From DUUS01 sp964416365 (GTDB lineage Bacteria > Bacillota_I > Bacilli_A > RF39 > UBA660), in NCBI GenBank assembly GCA_964416365.1, contig CAYQDO010000024.1, positions 1 through 13,982 of the forward strand: a stretch of DNA of 13,982 bases. Reading direction: 5' to 3'. Under the pieces are notes generated by a model. It was not told where the DNA came from and searched no databases. It saw nothing but the letters and a program-made list of their open reading frames with translations. Of this stretch, positions 1-8,900 are shown in pieces (position 1 is the first letter of the stretch; each line of letters begins with the position of its first letter). The translations under genes and the position numbers were made by a program.

Positions 1-99
1 GCTAGGGTTTCAATAAATTCTTTTTTAGTGTCCACTTTTTGTTGACTTATTCAGATTTGATAAAACTCAGCTCTTTTTTATTTATAATAATATAATTTG

Positions 100-2001
100 T
101 TAAATTGTATAATCGTCCTCTAAAGAGAATTCAACATTTTCATCAATCCATTCTTTACGAGGCTCAACTGCATCACCCATTAACACACTGATTCTTTTTT
201 CCGCTAAAGCTCCATCCGAAATACTAACTTTAATTATATTTCTGGTTTCCGGATTCATGGTTGTTTCCCATAAAGGGATAGGATTCATTTCACCTAATCC
301 TTTATATCTTTGAACTCGATAATTAGTTTTATCTTTAGTAACCTCTTTTAATTCTTCCTGAGTCCAGCAGTACTCATGTTTATTACCATATTCAACTTTA
401 TATAAAGGAGGCATCGCAATATATAAATGGCCTTCTTCAATTAAAGGTTTCATGAAACGATAGAAAAATGTTAATAACAAGCATTGAATATGAGCACCAT
501 CGTTATCTGCATCGGTCATAATGATAACTTTATCATAATTAACATCTTTGACATCAAATTCTGGGCCGAAACCAGCTCCAATACAATGGATGATGGTATT
601 AATTTCTTCGTTTTTAAATATATCAGTCGTTGTGGCTTTTTCGGTATTAATAATTTTACCTCTCAGAGGTAAAATAGCTTGAAATTTACGATCCCTACTT
701 TGCTTAGCTGTACCACCAGCCGAATCTCCCTCTACAATAAATAATTCATTTATTTTAGGATTTTTTGTTTGGGCTGGTGTTAATTTACCAGTTAAGTTTT
801 TTGCTTCCGCTTTTTTAGATTTGCCATTACGCGCGTCTTCTCTAGCCTTGCGCGCAGCTTCTCTAGCAACTTTGCTTTTATTCATTTTTTCAATTAAATT
901 AACGGAAATCTCTCTATTTTCTTCCAAATAATATTTTAAAGAATCATAAACAATATTTTCAACGACACTTCTAGCTGACGGAGTACCTAATTTACCTTTT
1001 GTTTGACCTTCAAATTGTAAAATGTTTTCCGGAATTTTCAAATTAACTATTGCTGTTAAACCTTCTCTAGCATCAGATCCGTCAAAGGGAGCATCCTTGG
1101 TTTTTAGTATGCCTTTATCCTTAGCATAATCATTAAAGGCTTTTGTAATAGCAGTTTTAAAACCAACTTCATGTGTTCCGCCATCAACTGTTTTAACATT
1201 GTTTACAAATGATAAAATATTTTCATTATAAGCATCGGTATATTGAAGAGCAATATCAACCTCAATATTATTTTTTGATCCTTTAATAGAAACAACTTTA
1301 TGCAGAACATTTTTATCTTCATTGATATATTCTACAAATGAAATCAAACCATTTTCATAATGAAATGTGTTTCTTTTTTCATCAGCCACATCTTCCACTT
1401 CAGCAATTAAGTTATTTAATAGAAAAGCACATTCCTGTAATCTTTCACTAAGAATTGTGTAACTAAAACTAATATTTTTAAATATTTCTGGATCGGGCAT
1501 AAAAGTTACAATTGTTCCAGTTTTATTGGTTGTACCTATTTTCTTTAAAGGTTCAGCTACCTTACCGCCATCAGCAAATTTAATTTGATGAATTTCTCCA
1601 TCACGAAAAATCGTAACTTCCATCCATTTACTTAATGCATTTACAACCGAAGCACCAACACCATGTAGTCCTCCCGAAACTTTATACCCTTCGCTTTCGA
1701 ATTTACCACCGGCATGAAGTACAGTATAAATAACTTCTGGGGTTGATTTACCACTTTTATGAATACCGGTTGGCACACCTCTACCGTTATCAGCAATAGT
1801 AAGACTTCCATCGTTATTTATACGTACACTTACCTTATTGCCATAACCATTTGTTATTTCATCGATACCATTATCGATTATTTCCCAGGCTAGATGATGC
1901 AATCCTCTTTTATCTGTACTACCTATATACATCCCTGGTCTTTTGCGTACGGCTTCTAATCCTTCTAAAATTGTAATTGAATTTTCGTCATATTTTGCCA
2001 T
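100..2001 (-). CDS. parE: DNA topoisomerase IV subunit B (ParE)
   Basis: ATPase subunit of topoisomerase IV, which with ParC decatenates daughter chromosomes. The 633-residue protein has the full type IIA B-subunit layout. It begins with a GHKL ATPase: the early RKRPGMYIGST motif, EIIDN with the catalytic Glu about residue 40 and Asn 44, ADNGRG, and the GGLHGVGASVVNAL lid. A transducer domain follows (QFEGQTKGKLG), then a TOPRIM domain with EGDSAGG and the Mg-binding DADNDG, then QRYKGLGEMN. ParE is preferred over GyrB because of HIQCLLLTFFYR after the TOPRIM Asp pair (GyrB usually has HIR), the KVAREAARKAREDARNGK linker and close overall likeness to Bacillus ParE as I remember it. The ATG at 2001 has an AAGGTGG Shine-Dalgarno 4 nt upstream. 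It follows a terminator, so it is probably its own transcription unit. ParC normally comes directly after; it is not visible here. Confidence 0.95.
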   Translation of the reverse strand: MAKYDENSITILEGLEAVRKRPGMYIGSTDKRGLHHLAWEIIDNGIDEITNGYGNKVSVRINNDGSLTIADNGRGVPTGIHKSGKSTPEVIYTVLHAGGKFESEGYKVSGGLHGVGASVVNALSKWMEVTIFRDGEIHQIKFADGGKVAEPLKKIGTTNKTGTIVTFMPDPEIFKNISFSYTILSERLQECAFLLNNLIAEVEDVADEKRNTFHYENGLISFVEYINEDKNVLHKVVSIKGSKNNIEVDIALQYTDAYNENILSFVNNVKTVDGGTHEVGFKTAITKAFNDYAKDKGILKTKDAPFDGSDAREGLTAIVNLKIPENILQFEGQTKGKLGTPSARSVVENIVYDSLKYYLEENREISVNLIEKMNKSKVAREAARKAREDARNGKSKKAEAKNLTGKLTPAQTKNPKINELFIVEGDSAGGTAKQSRDRKFQAILPLRGKIINTEKATTTDIFKNEEINTIIHCIGAGFGPEFDVKDVNYDKVIIMTDADNDGAHIQCLLLTFFYRFMKPLIEEGHLYIAMPPLYKVEYGNKHEYCWTQEELKEVTKDKTNYRVQRYKGLGEMNPIPLWETTMNPETRNIIKVSISDGALAEKRISVLMGDAVEPRKEWIDENVEFSLEDDYTI

Positions 2002-2016
2002 ATTTCCACCTTCTTA

Positions 2017-2045
2017 AGTATATCAAATAGCAAAAAAAAAGACAA
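2017..2045 (-). promoter_or_regulatory. candidate sigma-A promoter of parE, overlapping a terminator
   Basis: On the minus strand TTGTCT (2045-2040) and TATACT (2022-2017) are separated by exactly 17 nt. The -35 box is the 3' arm of the terminator hairpin of the upstream gene and the spacer is mostly its T-run. The expected transcription start, near 2010, falls inside the Shine-Dalgarno (2012-2006), giving an almost absent leader. The match is seen in the sequence; activity is inference. Confidence 0.45.
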
Positions 2046-2056
2046 ATCAATTGTCT
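2032..2056 (-). terminator. rho-independent terminator between the unknown membrane protein gene and parE
   Basis: On the minus strand AGACAA, a 5-nt loop and TTGTCT form a 6-bp stem (2056-2040) followed directly by eight T (2039-2032). It lies 14 nt past the stop codon at 2071. The stem is short and AT-rich, so termination may be partial and parE may receive read-through. Confidence 0.6.
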
Positions 2057-2070
2057 AATTTTGGACACTA

Positions 2071-3285
2071 TTATCTTCTAAAACCATTTACTTTTATAAT
2101 GTCAGGTAATTCGTCCAAGCCAATCGGTTTCAACAAATCATCAACATTGTCTTCTTTTTTAATTTTAGTTTGAATTTGTGCTAATTTATTTTTTAAATCG
2201 TCAGCTGAGATTACAATTGTATTTTCTTTTAATTTTTCCTCATCTTTTTTGATTTTTTCCCCTGAATCATTAGGACTTAAAAGTTCTTCTTGGGATTTAG
2301 GAGCAAATGGATCAAAATTAAGTTGTTTTTTAGCAAGTGATTCATGTTTAAAAATATCAACTTTGGTATCTAATGAATCATCATCCATTTCCTTATCAAC
2401 ATCTTTTTTGACTTTTTCAATAAGCTTTTCTTCTACTGGTTTTAGTTCGGAATTATCCTTAATATCGATTATTTTTTTCTCGGATTTTTCTGTTTCAATA
2501 GATAATGAAATATTTTTAATATCTAATTTATTCTTATCTTCTGCCTTTAATACTTTAGGATTTAAAACCAATTCTTTAGTTGTTGGTTTTTCCGGAGTTA
2601 TTTCATCAATTTTCAAAGGCCTTATAGGAGTGAGTTCTAGATTTATTTTTGGTTTGTTAGTATTTTCTTCTTTTTGATCTAAAAAGACAGAACTAAATAT
2701 CGGTTGATTAATTTTTGGAGTTTCAACTTTTTCTTCGATAACCGGGTTATTTAATTCTTCAGCGCTGATAACCGGTATTTTCATTGTTTCTTCAATATTA
2801 TCATCATTAACAAATTCATTTAATAATTCAGTTGCAGAGGAAATTCTTTGAATTGGCCTAGTTAAATCAAAATCTAAATCTGGGCCATTAATTTCTAATG
2901 GTTTTTCATAAACAGGTTCAAATTGTTTTTCTTCCGGAAGTGGCATAATCACAGGTTTTATTTCTTCTGCCATTATTAATGGTTTTTCTTCTATTACTGG
3001 AAGAGGTTCTGGTGGTGCGACTTCTTTGATTTGTTCTTCTATTATTGGAAGAGGTTCTGGTTGTGAGACTTCTTTGATTTCTTCTTCCACATTATTTACG
3101 GTAGGGATAGCAGTATTCACTGGAGGAGTTATTTCTTCGCTCTTATTCTTTTTTGATTTAATACTAGAAATAACAATAACTAAAATAAGAACAATAGTGA
3201 TTACTGCTATCGCAATGTATATATATAACATAAATTTACTTTCACTATTGTATAGGTTATTTAAAATACTAATAACTTTCTTCAT
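2071..3285 (-). CDS. membrane-anchored Pro/Glu-rich protein of unknown function
   Basis: I do not recognise this 404-residue protein. Residues about 18-42 form one hydrophobic helix preceded by few charges and followed by KSKKNK, so the positive-inside rule puts the long C-terminal part in the cytoplasm. Residues about 45-130 are Pro/Glu/Val-rich and contain a 16-residue tandem repeat (EPLPIIEE/EPLPVIEE units). The rest is Lys/Glu-rich and looks mostly disordered or coiled, ending in a short conserved-looking tail (LLKPIGLDELPDII). The start at 3285 (MKKVISIL) is chosen because GGGTGAT stands 4 nt before it; the in-frame GTG at 3294 and ATG at 3291 overlap that site. It has its own candidate promoter and terminator between rseP and parE. 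The layout (N-terminal anchor, basic stop-transfer, acidic Pro-rich linker) recalls ZipA- or EzrA-like division anchors, but I see no matching C-terminal domain and do not assign a function. Confidence 0.85.
   Translation of the reverse strand: MKKVISILNNLYNSESKFMLYIYIAIAVITIVLILVIVISSIKSKKNKSEEITPPVNTAIPTVNNVEEEIKEVSQPEPLPIIEEQIKEVAPPEPLPVIEEKPLIMAEEIKPVIMPLPEEKQFEPVYEKPLEINGPDLDFDLTRPIQRISSATELLNEFVNDDNIEETMKIPVISAEELNNPVIEEKVETPKINQPIFSSVFLDQKEENTNKPKINLELTPIRPLKIDEITPEKPTTKELVLNPKVLKAEDKNKLDIKNISLSIETEKSEKKIIDIKDNSELKPVEEKLIEKVKKDVDKEMDDDSLDTKVDIFKHESLAKKQLNFDPFAPKSQEELLSPNDSGEKIKKDEEKLKENTIVISADDLKNKLAQIQTKIKKEDNVDDLLKPIGLDELPDIIKVNGFRR
2999..3094. repeat. 48-bp tandem repeat inside the membrane-anchored protein gene
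   Basis: Two adjacent 48-bp units (2999-3046 and 3047-3094) both begin GGAAGAGGTTCTGG on the plus strand and encode two 16-residue Pro/Glu-rich units (residues about 64-96 of the minus-strand protein). A partial third unit with TTCTTCTATTA is visible just before 2999. The period is a multiple of three, so unit gain or loss would keep the frame. Confidence 0.8.
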
Positions 3286-3313
3286 AAACATCACCCTATA
3301 TTATTCTATTTTT

Positions 3314-3342
3314 ATTTTAACAAATGCCAAAATAAATTGCAA
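3314..3342 (-). promoter_or_regulatory. candidate sigma-A promoter of the membrane-anchored protein gene
   Basis: Minus-strand TTGCAA (3342-3337) and TAAAAT (3319-3314) with a 17-nt spacer; the -10 box matches 5 of 6 consensus bases and the -35 matches 4 of 6. It starts immediately after the T-run of the rseP terminator. The leader to the ATG at 3285 would be about 20 nt. Confidence 0.5.
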
Positions 3343-3343
3343 T

Positions 3344-3369
3344 AGAAAAGGACTTTATTCAAAGCCCTT
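3344..3369 (-). terminator. rho-independent terminator of the uppS-cdsA-rseP operon
   Basis: Minus strand: AAGGGCTTT, loop GAAT, AAAGTCCTT, then TTTTCTATT. The 9-bp stem has one G-U pair. The first arm overlaps the rseP stop codon (3370-3368), so coding sequence and hairpin share bases. Confidence 0.75.
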
Positions 3370-4423
3370 AAAATAATTTCCAAATATCTTGGACGGTAAT
3401 ATACACCATTAAAATCATTAATAAGACAAAACCGACCGTATGAATTATTCCTTCAACCTTAGTATCTACTTTCTTTTTAGTAATAGCTTCGATAAAGATA
3501 AATAAGATTCTACCACCATCAAATGCTGGAAAAGGGATTGCATTAATAAATCCTAAATTAACACTCAAGTAAGCAGTTAAATATAATAAATTTTGGATAC
3601 CATATTTCGCAGTTTCCCCCACTACGGTATACATACCGACTGGTCCAGTTAAATTGGATAATTTTAATTTGCCAGTAAATATAGAACCAATTATTAAAGC
3701 CATATTGGAAATAATTGACCAGAATTTAGTAAAAGCATATTTTATAGCGTTAACGAAACCGGTATATTTTTTTTCCCCAGCTCCTAAGCCAAATTTAACA
3801 ACTTCATTCCCATCTTTATCTTTTTCAGTTTTAGGAGTAATCTTATAATTTTTAATAGTGCCATCTTTTTTTTCTATTTTAAAATCATAAACATTACTGT
3901 CATTCTTTAAATTTAAGACGACATTTAATTTATCCCAAGTATCTATTTTATAGCCGTTTAAACGAATAACTCTATCTCCTGCTTCAATACCAGCGTCAGC
4001 AATTGGCAAATCTTCTGGAACATAACCAATTATTGATTGTTGTTCATAGTTACCCCAAATTGCACTTTGCAAAAATAATAAAAAGATGGCTAAAAGAAAA
4101 TTAAAGGAAACTCCGGCAATAAGTATTAAAAATCTTTCTAGTTTTGTTTTATTGCACATAAATTCACTTTTCTTTATTTTCTGATCATCTTCAGAAACTT
4201 CTCCTGCCATGGCACAGAAACCACCGATTGGTAGCAGCCTTAAAGAATAAATGGTTGGATCATTTTTTTCTTTTTTTCGCTTGTAAGAAAAGATTAGTGG
4301 TCCCATACCTAGAGCAAATTCATATACGTAAACCCCTGTCTTTTTAGCAAATATAAAGTGGCCTAGTTCATGAACAAATATCAAGAGACCTAAAATTAAA
4401 ACGAGTAATAATAGTGTTATCAT
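3368..4423 (-). CDS. rseP: RIP metalloprotease RseP/RasP (site-2 protease family)
   Basis: Intramembrane zinc protease that cuts membrane-bound regulators such as anti-sigma factors and remnant signal peptides (family knowledge). The zinc motif HELGH is at residues 18-22 in the first membrane helix. The third ligand lies in the NAIPFPAFDGGR motif at 294-305 (Asp 302), with Phe where Leu is common before DGG. Between them is a single PDZ-like domain (about 126-220, containing GIEAGDRVIRLNG). Further membrane helices lie about 95-118, before 294 and at the C-terminus. At 351 residues it is shorter than the roughly 420 of Bacillus RasP, mostly in the middle region. The start is preceded by a near-perfect AGGAGG 7 nt upstream. 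It lies 9 bp after cdsA, is the last gene of uppS-cdsA-rseP, and its stop codon overlaps the terminator. Confidence 0.95.
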   Translation of the reverse strand: MITLLLLVLILGLLIFVHELGHFIFAKKTGVYVYEFALGMGPLIFSYKRKKEKNDPTIYSLRLLPIGGFCAMAGEVSEDDQKIKKSEFMCNKTKLERFLILIAGVSFNFLLAIFLLFLQSAIWGNYEQQSIIGYVPEDLPIADAGIEAGDRVIRLNGYKIDTWDKLNVVLNLKNDSNVYDFKIEKKDGTIKNYKITPKTEKDKDGNEVVKFGLGAGEKKYTGFVNAIKYAFTKFWSIISNMALIIGSIFTGKLKLSNLTGPVGMYTVVGETAKYGIQNLLYLTAYLSVNLGFINAIPFPAFDGGRILFIFIEAITKKKVDTKVEGIIHTVGFVLLMILMVYITVQDIWKLF

Positions 4424-4432
4424 AATAACCTC

Positions 4433-5218
4433 CTATAAGTAATCAATAATAATCATAAATATTAAAGTTACGAAAATTAAACTGTCTAGGCGATCCATTA
4501 TTCCGCCATGACCTGGTATTAAATTGGAAAAATCTTTAATATCGTGTTGTCTTTTAATGGCGCTAAAGAATAAATCTCCCAATTGTCCAATTATTGATAG
4601 CAATAATATAATACCAATTACCATAAATAAATGAGTTTGAACATTAATAAAAGTTGTGTAATATACCGTCATAATAAAAGTTCCCATAAAAGTACCTACA
4701 ATATAACCTTCCCAGCTCTTTTTTGGGCTTATTTTGGTTACTTTATGTTTACCTATCATCATACCACCAGCATAAGCAAATGTATCAGTTATGATGGGAA
4801 TTAGCATCATAAAGATAAAATATTTAATACTATATTCTCTGATTAAGATGAAATAACTTAAACCTAAACCGATTAGCAAAATAAACCCGATTAGTTTAAA
4901 AGCATCTTCAGTAGTATATTTTCCCTTTACTTGATAAAAAATTACCGGAATAAGTAGTCCTAATAATATTGTGCTTAAAACTTGATAATTTAAACCAAAC
5001 ATTATCGTTGAAGAATCAAAATTACTATAGATAATGCTAATTAAACATATACAGGCAATAATTCTAATAATATTAGGATAATTATATAAATCAGTAATTT
5101 CTTTAGCTGCGATTAAGCCTATTATACCAACTAAAAGAGCGAATGGAATACCTCCTAAACAAACTAGAGGAATTACGATAGCTAGTAATACAGCTGCACT
5201 AATTGTTCTTACTTTCAT
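4433..5218 (-). CDS. cdsA: phosphatidate cytidylyltransferase (CDP-diacylglycerol synthase)
   Basis: Makes CDP-diacylglycerol from phosphatidic acid and CTP, the precursor of phosphatidylglycerol and cardiolipin, in the cytoplasmic membrane. The 261-residue protein is almost entirely hydrophobic, with about seven or eight membrane helices. The family signature is intact at residues 219-246: KRQHDIKD, then IPGHGGIMDRLDS, including the Lys-Asp and the Asp-Arg-x-Asp that bind metal and CDP. An upstream PKKSWEG segment is also typical of CdsA. The start ATG shares one base with the uppS stop (TAATG), indicating translational coupling; GGTGG just upstream serves as ribosome site. Length is normal for the family (about 265-285). 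Confidence 0.95.
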   Translation of the reverse strand: MKVRTISAAVLLAIVIPLVCLGGIPFALLVGIIGLIAAKEITDLYNYPNIIRIIACICLISIIYSNFDSSTIMFGLNYQVLSTILLGLLIPVIFYQVKGKYTTEDAFKLIGFILLIGLGLSYFILIREYSIKYFIFMMLIPIITDTFAYAGGMMIGKHKVTKISPKKSWEGYIVGTFMGTFIMTVYYTTFINVQTHLFMVIGIILLLSIIGQLGDLFFSAIKRQHDIKDFSNLIPGHGGIMDRLDSLIFVTLIFMIIIDYL

Positions 5219-5901
5219 TAGTTACCACCGAACCTTCTATTTCTACTATTATATTCATCTAAGGCTTTATCTAATTCATTCTCGTCGAAATCCGGAAAAA
5301 ATGTTTTGGGAAAATATAACTCTGCATAGCTTGCCTGCCATAACATAAAGTTACTTAATCTTTGTTCCCCACTTGTTCTGATAATAAGATCTAAATTCGG
5401 TAAATCTTGATATAAATATTTTTGAAAATTTTCCTCATTTACTTCAACTTTATCTTTGATAATATTATTAACTGCATCAACTATTTCCAATCTACTTCCA
5501 TAATTTAAACAGATATTTATAATACCACCGGTATTATTTCTGGTTAAATCAATTACTTTATCCATAACATTTAAAATCTTATCAGATAATGGTTTTTGTC
5601 TTCCCGAAAAAATTACCTTGATATTTTCTTTATTGAGCTCTTGTGCTCTGTCATTAAAAAACTTAACAATCAAGTTCATTAAATAATGAACTTCTTCTTC
5701 ACTACGATTAAAGTTTTCCGTAGAAAAAGCATAGATACTTAAATATTTAATGCCTTTTTTAAAAATATATTTAGCTAATGAAATAATTCTATTAGCTCCA
5801 GCTAGGTGTCCTTTAATTGTTTTTTTTCCCTTTGCTTTAGCCCATCTTCGGTTACCATCCATAATGATACCAAGATGAGTGGGAATTTTTACATCTTCCA
5901 T
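5218..5901 (-). CDS. uppS: undecaprenyl diphosphate synthase (isoprenyl transferase)
   Basis: Cis-prenyltransferase that adds isopentenyl units to farnesyl diphosphate to make the C55 carrier for peptidoglycan and other wall polymers. The 227-residue product has the N-terminal motif HLGIIMDGNRRWA (catalytic, Mg-binding Asp 15; Arg 18-Arg 19), YAFSTENFNRS in the middle, and the C-terminal RTSGEQRLSNF-MLWQ-YAELYF block (about 175-197) that binds isopentenyl diphosphate. I start it at 5901 because AGGTGA stands 5 nt upstream; the longer open frame to 5946 would add 15 hydrophobic residues and would run over the candidate promoter. The gene heads the uppS-cdsA-rseP operon and overlaps cdsA by one base. 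Confidence 0.95.
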   Translation of the reverse strand: MEDVKIPTHLGIIMDGNRRWAKAKGKKTIKGHLAGANRIISLAKYIFKKGIKYLSIYAFSTENFNRSEEEVHYLMNLIVKFFNDRAQELNKENIKVIFSGRQKPLSDKILNVMDKVIDLTRNNTGGIINICLNYGSRLEIVDAVNNIIKDKVEVNEENFQKYLYQDLPNLDLIIRTSGEQRLSNFMLWQASYAELYFPKTFFPDFDENELDKALDEYNSRNRRFGGN

Positions 5902-5917
5902 ATTTTCACCTAAAATA

Positions 5918-5946
5918 AGTATACTAACAATAAGGTTAAAAATCAA
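5918..5946 (-). promoter_or_regulatory. candidate sigma-A promoter of uppS-cdsA-rseP
   Basis: Minus-strand TTGATT (5946-5941), 17-nt spacer, TATACT (5923-5918), in the 53-bp gap after polC. The predicted start near 5911 coincides with the first base of the Shine-Dalgarno AGGTGA (5911-5906). No terminator is visible between polC and uppS, so read-through from polC is also possible. Confidence 0.5.
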
Positions 5947-5954
5947 TAAAACTT

Positions 5955-8900
5955 TTAAAATAAACTCAATTGGCTTGACTCTGGCAAGCTCTCAAAAATA
6001 CCTAAAGCGCGCATTTTTTCAATAGTTGTGGAATTGACTTTTCCTCTAACTTGGAAATCCTCAACACTAATGAATGGACCGTTATCTTTTTCACTAACAA
6101 TTTGATTAGCAACATTTTCTCCTAAGCCATCTAAAGAACTGAAAGGTAATATTAAAGATTTACGATCTTCAGTAATAACAAAGTTTTTAGCAGCACTTTT
6201 TTCTAAATTTATATTTTTAAAACTAAATCCTCTTACAGACATTTCTAAAGCTATTTGTAAAACATCTAAAAGTTCAGCTTCTTTATTAGTTTGTTCATAA
6301 CCCTTATTTTCAATTTCAATAATTTTATTACGAATAGCTTGTTCTCCACTTATTAATGTTTCTACATCAAAACTATTACACTTTATTGAAAAATAAGTAC
6401 TGTAATATTCAATGGGATAATAAATTTTAAAATAAGCTATCCTTAAGGCTGCAATAACATAAGCTACGGCATGAGCTTTAGGGAACATATATTTGATCTT
6501 ATGGCAAGATTCAATATACCAATCTGGTATACCAGCTTCTTTTAATACCGCAACATGTTCTTTCCAAGTATCTGCTTCTTTAGAAGCTTTGCCTTTACGA
6601 ACAAATTCCATTATTTTAAATGCTTTTAAAGGTTCAACACCATGATTTATCAAGTAAACCATAATATCATCACGACAACCAATAACCTCACTAAATGGAA
6701 CTATATTATTTTTAATTAATTCTTGGGCATTGCCATTCCAAACATCAGTACCGTGTGATAGTCCAGATATTTTAACAACATCTGCAAAAGTTTTAGGCTT
6801 AGTCTCTAAAAGCATGTTAATAACAAATTTAGTACCAAGTTCTGGAATACCTAAAGTACCGGTAGGACAATTGATTTGTTCAGCAGTGACTCCTAAGGCT
6901 TCCGTACTCGATAATAAACTTAAGATTTTTAAATCATTCAAAGGAATAGCCCCAATATCAATACCAGTTAAATCCTGAAGCATTTTATACATGGTCGGCA
7001 CATCATGACCAAGAATATCTAGTTTTAATAATTCATCTTCCATTGGGTGATAATCAAAGTGAGTAGTACGCCATAAAGAATTTGGATCATCAGCCGGATA
7101 TTGGAAAGGCGTAAAATCAAAAACATCCATATAAGCAGGTATTACGATTATTCCTCCCGGATGTTGACCGGTTGTTCTTTTTACACCAGTACAACCGATA
7201 GCTAGTCTTTCTATTTCAATACTTCTTTTAACAATTCCTCGGTCTTCATAATAGCCTTTAACAAAACCATAGGCTGTTTTATCGGCTACAGTACCAATTG
7301 TACCTGCCCTATATACATTATCAACGCCAAATAAATCTTTAGTATATTCATGAGCTTTCCATTGATATTCTCCGGAAAAATTTAAATCGATATCAGGTAC
7401 TTTATCAGCATTAAAACCAAGGAAAGTGGCAAATGGCATATCTTGTCCTTCCCCATTCATGAAAGTATCACATTTAGGACATTTCTTTTCCGGTAAATCA
7501 TATCCACTAGAATAAGTTAAACCTAAAGTTTCCTCATTTTCATTTTCAAAAGTAGTAAAATGACAGTTTGGACAAACATAATGAGCTGGTAGTGGGTTTA
7601 CTTCAGATATTCCCATCATCGTAGCAACAAATGACGAACCAACCGAACCACGGGAACCAACCAAATAACCATCATCATTACTCTTTTTAACTAATTTTTG
7701 AGCAATTAAATAAATAACATCAAAGCCACCAGCAATGATACCTTTTAATTCCTGTTCAATACGATCTTTAATTAAAGGATGTAATTCTTCGCCATAGATA
7801 CAAGCTGCTCTTTCATAGACAAGACTTTTTACTTCTTCAGCTGAATTTGGAATCTTTGGAGCAAAAGGAATTCCTTTGGTATCAATAATAACATCAACAA
7901 ATTCTATCATATCTGCTATTGTTTTAGGATTTTCAATAACTAATAAATTAGCCATTTCTTCTCCTAAAAAAGCGAAATCATTTAGCATTTCATCGGTAGT
8001 TCTAAAATGAGTGGAAGGTACACTAGTAATTTCTTTGCGATCTAAAGGATGTCTTCCTCCACCAGGTACTTTTTGATTTATAATAACTTCCCTGTAAATT
8101 TTATCTTCAGGATTTAAGTGATGAACATCTCCGGTTGCTACAATCAGTTTACCCGTTGCAATAGTGGTGTTAATAATTTTTCTAATGTTATTTTCTAGTT
8201 CTAACGCATTAGCAAAAACATTTAATTGAATTAAATGATCATAAACATCTCGTGGCTGAATTTCAACATAATCATAGAAATTAATAATATTAGTAAGTTC
8301 TTCTTCCGTCTTACTTTTGGCAAGGGCAAAAACTTCACTTTCATAGCAACCACTGCCAATCAGTAACCCATCACGATATTTTTCAATTTCGCTACGCAAG
8401 ATTCTAGGAGTTTTATATAAATATTTCGTATTAGCGTTACTTATTAACTTAAATAAATTTTTCAAACCAGTACGATTTTTAACTAAAACATTAACATGAT
8501 ATGGTCTACCATACTTATGAATATCCTCTTTAGATACTAAATTATTTAAATCTTTGACGTTAGTAATATTATATCCAGCTACTCTTTTTAACATTAATCT
8601 TAAAATCTTTGCTGTAGCACTAGCATCATAATCAGCTCGGTGGTGTTCATTTTCATTAAAGTCAATTTCATATCTTCTAACCAAAGCACTTAAACTGTGA
8701 CGTGATTGATCAGAATCTAATACTCTTGATAATTCTAAGGTGTCGATAACAGCATTTTTGACTTCGCCTAAACCGTATTTTTGACAAGCCATTTCCAAGA
8801 AAGACATATCAAACGTAGCATTGTGAGCAACTAAGACACTATCCTTAAACCACTCTTTAAATCTCTTTACTGCATTTTCTTCATTGTCTTTATCTTTTAA

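Noticed and set aside
1..45. Possible fragments: plus-strand frame ending TGA at 45, or minus-strand GTG-started frame from 35
   Set aside because: Too short to identify. The plus frame loosely recalls an IS3-type transposase tail, but TGTCCA would then be in the wrong orientation for a right end; the GTG frame has no ribosome site.
100..2001. GyrB instead of ParE
   Set aside because: HIQ rather than HIR after the TOPRIM DADNDG, the ParE-type linker, and the better overall match to ParE.
2249..2677. Plus-strand open frame of 142 codons, Ser/Phe-rich
   Set aside because: It is antisense to the Lys/Glu-rich coding region of the membrane-anchored protein; the composition is the complement of that bias and there is no ribosome site.
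5902..5946. N-terminal extension of UppS by 15 hydrophobic residues
   Set aside because: The internal ATG at 5901 has AGGTGA at good spacing and matches the family start; the extension covers a promoter-like sequence.
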